Source of the DNA: Streptomyces sp. M41(2017)
Lineage (GTDB): Bacteria; Actinomycetota; Actinomycetes; Streptomycetales; Streptomycetaceae
Direction: 5' to 3'
NCBI RefSeq assembly: GCF_002078175.1
Contig: NZ_MWFK01000003.1
Span: 124,001-188,000 of the forward strand
Length of the DNA: 64,000 nucleotides
This document shows, piece after piece, positions 58,215-64,000 of this stretch (positions are counted from its first letter, which is position 1; every line of letters begins with the position of its first letter). A model generated the notes under the pieces. The model worked only from the letters and a program-made list of their open reading frames with translations. It made no database searches and had not been told where the DNA came from. A program made the translations under genes and the position numbers.

Positions 58215-60812
58215 GTGACTGAGCAGTACGTGCTGGATCTTCAAGAGGTCGACGAGACGCAGGTCGCGGTCGTCGGCGGCAAGGGCGCACACCTGGGCGA
58301 GCTGTCGCGGATCGAGGGCATCCGCGTCCCGGCCGGTTTCTGTGTGACGACGGAGGCCTTCCGGCGGACCGTGGCGGAAGCCTCGTCGCTCGACGGTCAG
58401 CTCGATCGGTTGTCACGCTCGGCGCCGGACGACCGCGAGGGGATCCGGACGCTGAGCGCGCGGATTCGCCGGACCATCGAAGAGGCCACCGTCCCGGAGG
58501 AGCTCGCCGCGGCGATCACCAACGCGCTCGGCCGGCACGGCGCACAGGAGGCCTACGCCGTGCGCTCCAGTGCGACGGCGGAGGACCTGCCGACGGCCTC
58601 CTTCGCGGGCCAGCAGGACACCTACCTGAACGTCATGGGAGTCACGGCCGTCCTCCAGCACGTCAGCCGCTGCTGGGCGTCGCTGTTCACCGAGCGGGCC
58701 GTGGCCTACCGCCAGAGGAACGGCATCGACCACCGCACGGTGCGCATGGCCGTGGTCGTGCAGCGCATGGTCTTCCCGCACGCGGCCGGCGTCCTGTTCA
58801 CGGCCGACCCCGTCACGGGCAACCGGAAGGTCGCCAGTGTGGACGCCGGCTTCGGTCTGGGCGAGGCCCTGGTCTCCGGGCTGGTGAATCCGGACGTCTT
58901 CAAGGTACGAGACGGTGAGATCGTCTCCAAGGTGATCGCCGCCAAACAGCGGGCCGTTCACGCGCTGCCGACCGGCGGTACGCGGGAAGTGGCCGTCGAC
59001 GCGCAGCGGCAGGAGCAGCCGGCGCTGACGGACGCGCAGGCGGTGCGGCTCGCGGAGGTCGGCCGGCGGATCGAAGCGCACTTCGGGCGCCCTCAGGACA
59101 TCGAGTGGTGCCTGGACGACCACGGATTCCAGATCGTTCAGAGCCGGCCGATCACGACGCTGTTCCCCGTCCCGGAGAGCGACGACCAGGAGAACCACGT
59201 CTACGTCTCCGTCGGTCATCAGCAGATGATGACCGACGCGATGAAGCCGCTGGGGCTGTCCATGTGGCAGCTGACCGCCATGGCGCCGATGCACGCGGCC
59301 GGCGGGCGACTGTTCGTCGATGTCGCCCGGCGTCTGGCGTCGCCCGCGAGCCGGGCGGGCCTCCTGGACCTGATGGGGAAAGGTGATCCGCTGGTCAGGG
59401 ACGCTCTGGAGACCGTTCTCGCCCAGGACGGCTTCGTCCCGTCGCTCCCCGACGCGGGCCCCGGCGGGCTGCCCGGGCGCGGTGCGTCCGACCCGATCGA
59501 GACCGATCCGGCCGTCGTCACCGAGCTGATCGAGCGCAGCCGGACGTCCATCGCGGCTCTTGAGCACGACATCCGGAGCAAGACCGGACCCGCACTGTTC
59601 GACTTCCTGCTGGAGGCGTTCGAGGAGCACAAACGTGTCCTCGCTGATCCGCTGAGCATTCAGGTGATCATGGCGGGCATGGAGGCCACGTGGTGGCTCA
59701 ACGACCAGTTGCAGGAGTGGTTGGGCGAGAAGAACGCGGCGGACACGCTCACCCTGTCCGCCCCGGACAACATCACGTCGGAGATGGGGCTGGCGCTGCT
59801 GGACGTCGCGGACGTGATCCGCCGGCACCCGGACGTGGTGGCCTTCCTGGAGGGCGTTCAGGACGACGGATTCCTGGACGAGTTGGCGAAGCTCACGGGC
59901 GGAGCCGAGGCACGCGACGCCATCGAGGCCTATCTCGACCGGTACGGGATGCGCTGCGTGGGCGAGATCGACATCACGCGGCCACGGTGGCGCGAGCGCC
60001 CCAGCACGCTGGTTCCCGTGATTCTGGACAACGTCAGGCTCTTCGAACCAGGCGCGGCGGAGCGGCGCTTCGAGCAGGGACGGCGCAAGGCCCGGCAGAA
60101 GGAGCAGGACGTGCTGGCGCGCCTGCGGGCCCTGCCCGACGGGGACCGGAAGGCCGACGAGACCCAGCGGATGATCCACAGGGTGCGGACCTTCGTCGGG
60201 TACCGGGAGTATCCGAAGTACGGCATCATCGCGCGCTACTTCGTCTACAAGACGGCCCTGATGGAGGAGGCCGAGCGGCTCGTGCAGGCCGGCGTTCTTG
60301 CTGAACCGGAGGACAGTTTCTACCTCACGTTCCAGGAGTTCCACGCTGTCGCACGCTCGCACCGGGTGGATCACCGGCTCGTCCAGCGGCGCAAGGACGC
60401 GTTCCGCTCGTTCGAAAGGCTCACTCCGCCCCGCGTGCTCACGTCGGACGGCGAGGCCGTCAACGGGGCGTACCGGCGCGACGACGTGCCGCCGGGCGCC
60501 CTGACGGGGCTGCCGGTGTCCGCCGGGACCGTCGAGGGGCGGGCCCGCGTCATCCTCGACATGGCGGAGGCCGACCTCGAAGCGGGCGACATCCTGGTGA
60601 CGACCTTCACGGACCCCAGCTGGTCACCGCTGTTCGTCGGCATCGCGGGCCTGGTGACGGAGGTGGGCGGCCAGATGACCCACGGCGCGGTGATCGCGCG
60701 TGAGTACGGCCTGCCGACGGTCGTGGGCGTGGACCGGGCCACCCGCCTGATCGAGGACGGGCGGCGCATCCGCGTCCACGGGACGGACGGGTACGTCGAG
60801 CTTCTGTCGTGA
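58215..60812 (+). CDS. rph: Rifampin phosphotransferase (rifamycin-inactivating)
   Basis: An 865-residue enzyme starting at GTG 58215 after GGAAGG. Like characterised RPH enzymes (about 865 residues) it has three parts: an ATP-binding domain (about 1-320, VVGGKGAHLGEL, AVRSSATAEDLPTASFAGQQ, IEWCLDDHGFQIVQSRPITTLFP), a rifamycin-binding domain (about 330-750) and a swivelling phosphohistidine domain (about 770-865) with catalytic His823 in GGQMTHGAVIAREYG. It transfers the ATP beta-phosphate to the ansa C21 hydroxyl of rifamycins, abolishing RNA polymerase binding. A perfect RAE lies upstream and a strong terminator follows. Confidence 0.95.
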   Translation: MTEQYVLDLQEVDETQVAVVGGKGAHLGELSRIEGIRVPAGFCVTTEAFRRTVAEASSLDGQLDRLSRSAPDDREGIRTLSARIRRTIEEATVPEELAAAITNALGRHGAQEAYAVRSSATAEDLPTASFAGQQDTYLNVMGVTAVLQHVSRCWASLFTERAVAYRQRNGIDHRTVRMAVVVQRMVFPHAAGVLFTADPVTGNRKVASVDAGFGLGEALVSGLVNPDVFKVRDGEIVSKVIAAKQRAVHALPTGGTREVAVDAQRQEQPALTDAQAVRLAEVGRRIEAHFGRPQDIEWCLDDHGFQIVQSRPITTLFPVPESDDQENHVYVSVGHQQMMTDAMKPLGLSMWQLTAMAPMHAAGGRLFVDVARRLASPASRAGLLDLMGKGDPLVRDALETVLAQDGFVPSLPDAGPGGLPGRGASDPIETDPAVVTELIERSRTSIAALEHDIRSKTGPALFDFLLEAFEEHKRVLADPLSIQVIMAGMEATWWLNDQLQEWLGEKNAADTLTLSAPDNITSEMGLALLDVADVIRRHPDVVAFLEGVQDDGFLDELAKLTGGAEARDAIEAYLDRYGMRCVGEIDITRPRWRERPSTLVPVILDNVRLFEPGAAERRFEQGRRKARQKEQDVLARLRALPDGDRKADETQRMIHRVRTFVGYREYPKYGIIARYFVYKTALMEEAERLVQAGVLAEPEDSFYLTFQEFHAVARSHRVDHRLVQRRKDAFRSFERLTPPRVLTSDGEAVNGAYRRDDVPPGALTGLPVSAGTVEGRARVILDMAEADLEAGDILVTTFTDPSWSPLFVGIAGLVTEVGGQMTHGAVIAREYGLPTVVGVDRATRLIEDGRRIRVHGTDGYVELLS

Positions 60813-60827
60813 CCGCGCGCACCGGTC

Positions 60828-60860
60828 GGCCTCATCGGTGGGCGAACCACCGATGAGGCC
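60828..60860. terminator. Bidirectional hairpin terminator between rph and the SDR gene
   Basis: Perfect 14-bp stem, GGCCTCATCGGTGG (60828-60841) with 60847-60860, loop GCGAA. It lies 16 bp after the rph stop and 14 bp past the SDR stop (60874, leftward). Confidence 0.9.
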
Positions 60861-60873
60861 GCCCCTGCGGGCG

Positions 60874-61683
60874 TCAGTCGACGAGGGCCCCTGCGGACAG
60901 GTTGGCGACGGTGCCGGTCATGGCTCCGGCTCGGTCCGAGGCCAGGAAGGCGGCCGTCTCGGCGATTTCGGAGAGCGTCGGCAGCCTCTTGAGGAGCGTT
61001 CCGTGCGCCATTCCCCCGTCGTCGAGCATTTCCTGGACGGACTGTCCGGCGGCTGCGGCCATCGGCTTGAAGAGGTCTTTGGTGTAGGAGCCGGCGGCCG
61101 GTGCGTCGGCGACGGCGTGGGGGCGGATGCAGACCACCCGGATGTTGTGGGGTGCCAGTTCCGCGGCGAGTACGCGGGAGAAGGCCTCCTTGCCCGCGGC
61201 GCTGACGCTGTGGCCCAGGATGCCGCCCGCAGCCAGCTTCGATCCCGGCTCGGACAACGTCAGGATGACGCCGGGACGCTCCCCTCCCATGTGCCGTGCC
61301 ACGGCCTTGCTCGTGATGAACAGCGCTCGCAGGAAGCCGTCGACCGGCCGCATGAACTCCTCGACCGAGAGGTCCGCCAGGAGCGTGCCCTGGTCGTGCA
61401 GGACACTGACGGCGTTGAGGGCGATGTCGATGCTTCCGGCTGTCGCCGCGACCGACTCGGCGTGCTTCTCGACCTCCGCTTCGTCGAACACGTCGACCTG
61501 CGCGGTCTCGACCCGCCCGCCCTCCGCGGCGATGTCACGGGCCACGGTGTCGAGCTTCCCCTGAGTGCGTCCGGCGATGAAGACCCTCGCGCCCTCCCGG
61601 GCGAACACCCGCGCGACGGCGCCGCCGATGGCGCCCCCGCCTCCATGGATCACAGCGTTCTTGTCAGCGAGCAGCAGACTCAT
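60874..61683 (-). CDS. SDR-family protein lacking the catalytic Tyr
   Basis: A 269-residue short-chain dehydrogenase-fold protein, ATG at 61683 after GGGAGAG. The cofactor motif is HGGGGAIGGAVAR (TGxxxGxG form, about 13-25) and NAVS sits in the NAG position. The YxxxK site reads SAAGK (GHSVSAAGKEAF), so the Tyr is Ser. It may bind NAD(P) without ordinary redox chemistry, or it may use another residue. It is the last gene of the SRPBCC-ArsR-SDR run, 71 bp after ArsR. The substrate is unknown. Confidence 0.88.
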   Translation of the reverse strand: MSLLLADKNAVIHGGGGAIGGAVARVFAREGARVFIAGRTQGKLDTVARDIAAEGGRVETAQVDVFDEAEVEKHAESVAATAGSIDIALNAVSVLHDQGTLLADLSVEEFMRPVDGFLRALFITSKAVARHMGGERPGVILTLSEPGSKLAAGGILGHSVSAAGKEAFSRVLAAELAPHNIRVVCIRPHAVADAPAAGSYTKDLFKPMAAAAGQSVQEMLDDGGMAHGTLLKRLPTLSEIAETAAFLASDRAGAMTGTVANLSAGALVD

Positions 61684-61754
61684 GGCGCTCTCCCAAGGTG
61701 ATCGATACGTCTGGCTGATGGAGGCTGTCGTCGCCTCCGGCGGACGGCGGCCGG

Positions 61755-62093
61755 TCAGTCGCTCCGCTGCCGGTGGATCTCTTCCGCGATGCGCTTGATG
61801 CGGTCGAGCCGGGCGTCCCAGGTCCTGCCGACCTCGTTCAGTTGTCGGACGGCGCGGGCGAGCTGCGCCTCGTCGACCTCGTACCGCCGCTCGCGGCCGA
61901 TCGGTGTCGCGCGCACGAGGCCCGCGCGAGCGAGGACCCCCAGGTGCTTGGTGACCGCCTGGCGCGTGATGGGGAGACGGTCGCTGAGGCTGGTCGGCGT
62001 TCCGAAGCCCTCCGCGAGCAGCAGGTCGAGCAGTCGACGCCTGATCGGGTCGCCGATCGCGGACCAGAGTTCGTCGTCGACGGCGGCCGACAT
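61755..62093 (-). CDS. ArsR-family repressor of the SRPBCC operon (inferred)
   Basis: A 112-residue ArsR-type winged helix: LWSAIGDPIRRRLLDLLLAEG, then SLSDRLPITRQAVTKHLGVLARAGLVRATPIGRERRYEVD in order. There is no ArsR metal-binding ELCVC motif, so a metal sensor is unlikely. Its ATG overlaps the SRPBCC stop (TGATG), an operon common in actinobacteria in which ArsR controls an AHSA1-type SRPBCC protein. A perfect palindrome lies over the operon promoter (62552-62572). Confidence 0.9.
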   Translation of the reverse strand: MSAAVDDELWSAIGDPIRRRLLDLLLAEGFGTPTSLSDRLPITRQAVTKHLGVLARAGLVRATPIGRERRYEVDEAQLARAVRQLNEVGRTWDARLDRIKRIAEEIHRQRSD

Positions 62094-62539
62094 CACAACT
62101 CCACGGACGGCGCGTAGTCCCGCAGCCTGGGCAGGAACATGTCCCAGCCACGCTCGTGGTCGTGGAAGGCCTCTTCGAGGACGGCGGCCTCCCACCCCCT
62201 CTCGCGCCAGCCGCTATCGGTCAGACGCAGGATCGTGCCGTCGCCGGAGGGTTCGAGCTCGAAGGTGACCAAGAGGGAGTTGTCCGCGTCGGGCAGCTCC
62301 GCGGCGGGGCCCACCCAGCGGAAGGCGAACCTGTGGGGCGGGTCCACGTCCACCACGGCGATCGATTCGACCGCGGCCCGGTCACCCCACACGAGTTCGC
62401 CGAACGTGCCGGGCTCGGGCTCGAACGCGGCATCGTCGGACCACCACATCTTGATGTGCTCGGGGCGGCTCACCACCTCGAACACGATCTCCGGTGGCGC
62501 GTCGACACGAATCTCACGCTCCAGCTTTCCGAACTCCAC
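62093..62539 (-). CDS. SRPBCC/AHSA1-domain protein
   Basis: A 148-residue START-like protein. I place the start at GTG 62539 because TTGGAGG sits 5 bp before it; an ATG 15 bp upstream (62554) lies inside the operator and has no ribosome site. The fold is shown by LEREIRVDAPPEIVFEVVSRPEHIKMWW, AVVDVDPPHRFAFRWVG, LLVTFELEPSGDGTILRLTDSGW and GWDMFLPRLRDY. The hydrophobic pocket binds an unknown lipid or aromatic ligand. It is the first gene of an operon with ArsR. Confidence 0.9.
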   Translation of the reverse strand: MEFGKLEREIRVDAPPEIVFEVVSRPEHIKMWWSDDAAFEPEPGTFGELVWGDRAAVESIAVVDVDPPHRFAFRWVGPAAELPDADNSLLVTFELEPSGDGTILRLTDSGWRERGWEAAVLEEAFHDHERGWDMFLPRLRDYAPSVEL

Positions 62540-63029
62540 CAGGACCTCCAACATGCAACCATCGGTTGCATGTAACCCTAGGCGCCGTGCCGGAGATCCG
62601 CAACCTTATGTTGCGCAACGGTCGCGAGCGCGCCTGCCGAGGGAGCCGGTGCGGAGCCGCCCACACTCGGCCCTCATCCACCCGGGCCTGATCTGCATCC
62701 TGAACCGGAGGCGGGCATCCGGAGTCGTGCGAGCGCCTGCGGTCCGCGCACCGGCGATGCACCGGCGAGCACATCCCACATTTCTTCGCACCGGGTCCAT
62801 CCGTCCCCCCGCCGGTCTCGAATACCTCCTAGAACGTCCGCATGGGATCGGCACCAGGTGCAATCGGCACCGAGGCACCCGACCGCCGACGGATCACGGT
62901 CCGCGCCCACGGTTCCACGCGTCGTCCGCCCGCCCGGCCCGAGTCCCCGGCCGTGCGGAGGACAGCACCTCCGGCCCGGACCGCTCCAGGGCCGTCGACA
63001 TCGCATCGAATCCTTTTCAGGGAGTTCCC
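62540..63029. other. Divergent intergenic stretch with SRPBCC promoter and operator
   Basis: 490 bp between the SRPBCC operon and the right-edge gene. The left end holds the promoter and palindromes described separately. A further 10-bp palindrome, GTTGCGCAAC, lies at 62610-62619. The rest to 63018 has no recognised feature; AGGGAG (63019-63024) is the ribosome site for 63030. Confidence 0.6.
62552..62603 (-). promoter_or_regulatory. SRPBCC-ArsR promoter with ArsR operator
   Basis: On the minus strand, TTGCGG (62603-62598), 17 bp, TAGGGT (62580-62575) forms a good promoter. Directly after the -10 comes the perfect palindrome CATGCAACC-ATC-GGTTGCATG (62552-62572, 9-bp arms). This is the right place for autorepression by the ArsR protein of the same operon. 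Confidence 0.8.
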
Positions 63030-64000
63030 ATGACGGGAAAGCCGGTCGGTACCTTGCCCCAGAGCCCCCGGAGTGCCGTGACCGAGGCCACGGTGCCCGG
63101 CCCCTCCGCCGAGGGCGCCGAGGAAGCGCTGGCACGGCTGCTCGCCGACGTCATGCACCTCGAACAGGTGGAGACCGACCGTCACTTCTTCAACGACCTG
63201 GGGGCCGACTCCCTGGTGATGGCCCACTTCTGCGCCCGGGTCAGGAAACACGCGGGCTTGGGACGGGTCTCCATGAAGGACGTGTACGCGCATCCCACCG
63301 TCGGGGCTCTGGCGGTCGCGATGACCGCACCCGTTCCCGCCGCGATCAAGGAGGCACCGGACTCCGCTCCGGCCGCTCCTCCCCCGGCCTCTCCCACAGG
63401 GAAGGCCAGGTACCTGGTGTGCGGGGCGCTGCAACTCCTGGCGTTCGTCGCGTACTCGGGCATCATCGCCTTCATCAGCGTCCGCGGCTACGCGTGGATC
63501 TCCGCCGGTTCGGGGCTGCCGGATGTGTACGTGCGCTCCGTGGGCTTCGGCGCGGCCGTCTTTCTGGGACTGTCCGCTCTGCCCGTCGCGGTCAAGTGGG
63601 TGCTGATCGGACGCTGGCACCCGCAGCGGATCCGCATCTGGAGCCTGGCGTACTTCCGGCTCTGGATCGTCAAGACACTCGTCCGCTCGGATCCGCTGGT
63701 CCTGTTCGTCGGATCGCCGCTCTACACGTTCTACCTCCGAGCGTTGGGCGCCCACATCGGGTCCGGTGTCGCGGTCTTCTCCCGCAACGTGCCGCTCTGT
63801 ACCGACCTGCTCACCGTCGGAGACTCCGCCGTCATCCGCAAGGACTCCTTCTTCGCCTGCTACCGCGCCCGCGAGGGCCTGATCGAGACGGGCACCGTGT
63901 CCCTGGGGAAGGACACGGTCGTCGCCGAAGCGTCCGTGCTCGACATCGGGACATCGCTGGGCGACGGGGCGCGGCTCGCCCATGCGTCTTCGCTGCACAG
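63030..64000 (+). CDS. Carrier-protein/membrane/LbH protein related to Pls-type peptide synthetases (C-terminus beyond window)
   Basis: The first 323 residues of a protein running off the window, starting at ATG 63030 behind AGGGAG. An N-terminal carrier domain (about 28-100) has the pantetheine motif FFNDLGADSLVM. Membrane helices follow near 135-155 and 175-200 (GALQLLAFVAYSGIIAFISV; FGAAVFLGLSALPVAVKWVLI). Then comes a segment that reads as left-handed beta-helix acyltransferase strands (GSGVAVFSRNVPLC, LGKDTVVAEASVLDIG). Pls/PosA-type synthetases join an adenylation domain to this carrier-membrane-LbH tail; here no adenylation domain precedes. A separate activating enzyme would be needed in trans. 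Whatever follows is not visible. Confidence 0.85.
   Translation, partial: MTGKPVGTLPQSPRSAVTEATVPGPSAEGAEEALARLLADVMHLEQVETDRHFFNDLGADSLVMAHFCARVRKHAGLGRVSMKDVYAHPTVGALAVAMTAPVPAAIKEAPDSAPAAPPPASPTGKARYLVCGALQLLAFVAYSGIIAFISVRGYAWISAGSGLPDVYVRSVGFGAAVFLGLSALPVAVKWVLIGRWHPQRIRIWSLAYFRLWIVKTLVRSDPLVLFVGSPLYTFYLRALGAHIGSGVAVFSRNVPLCTDLLTVGDSAVIRKDSFFACYRAREGLIETGTVSLGKDTVVAEASVLDIGTSLGDGARLAHASSLH

Noticed and set aside
58413..60374. Open frame of 653 codons on the minus strand
   Set aside because: Antisense to the rifampin phosphotransferase; shadow composition with no motif.
1..64000. CRISPR arrays, insertion sequences or prophage
   Set aside because: No array of equal repeats with spacers, no transposase, integrase or phage structural gene seen on either strand.

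Overview
High-GC actinobacterial chromosome, almost certainly Streptomyces. The GC-rich codon positions, frequent GTG starts, a secreted-hydrolase repertoire (subtilisin, GH18 chitinase, GH31, GH16, SGAP-like aminopeptidase), a DUF742 protein, a PspA protein and many single-gene TetR/LacI/GntR/LysR/ArsR regulators all point that way. I see no rRNA or tRNA gene, insertion sequence, phage module or CRISPR array. About 55 genes are supported. Most long open frames on the strand opposite these genes are shadows caused by base composition.

Layout. 1-3.2 kb: a truncated Ser/Thr kinase, a DUF3761 surface protein and a TrmB/LuxR-type regulator. 3.3-8.8 kb: a large secreted subtilisin and a chitinase with tandem DasR-type sites. 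9.1-13.5 kb: a TPM-domain membrane protein followed by PspA, a small membrane protein and a thioredoxin-like protein lacking the first redox Cys. 13.7-22.6 kb: a serpin, an SCO6745-family protein, a secreted propeller/LamG protein, a 2'-5' RNA ligase-like protein, an orphan DUF742 protein, a LacI regulator and a lipoprotein. 22.7-28.3 kb: a TetR gene divergent from a four-gene molybdenum aldehyde oxidoreductase operon (PaoA-PaoB-PaoC-XdhC order). 28.3-32.2 kb: a FAD monooxygenase/TetR divergent pair, and a GntR/membrane-protein operon with twin operators. 32.3-41.5 kb: an M28 aminopeptidase, MBL hydrolase, membrane metallophosphoesterase, YpfJ-type zinc protease, PRC-barrel protein and a GH31 enzyme carrying two CBM35 modules. 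41.9-50 kb: FKBP, an MFS-amidase operon, GNAT, a DUF1772/TetR pair, a VOC protein, a DIP1984 protein and LysR. 50-57 kb: IMPase-like and F420-reductase-like genes, MFS, an adhesin-like small protein, an APH-fold kinase, GNAT, VOC and a binding protein without a signal peptide. 57.1-62.6 kb: GH16 glucanase with a CebR-like box, a rifampin phosphotransferase gene behind a perfect Rifamycin-Associated Element, and an SRPBCC-ArsR-SDR operon. The right edge holds the start of a carrier-protein/transmembrane/left-handed-beta-helix protein related to Pls-type peptide synthetases but without an adenylation domain.

The clearest story is regulatory. Many genes sit next to their own regulator, and the shared intergenic DNA carries readable palindromes: the Pao operon, DUF1772, the FAD monooxygenase, the GntR operon and SRPBCC-ArsR. 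Polysaccharide hydrolases carry recognisable global sugar-regulator boxes (DasR for chitin, CebR-like for glucan). Strong intrinsic hairpins separate many transcription units. The items most worth follow-up are the RAE-rph unit, the standalone carrier/LbH protein at the right edge, the twin 26-bp GntR operators, an operator-RBS-start site with no gene behind it near the LacI gene, and the TPM-PspA pair.
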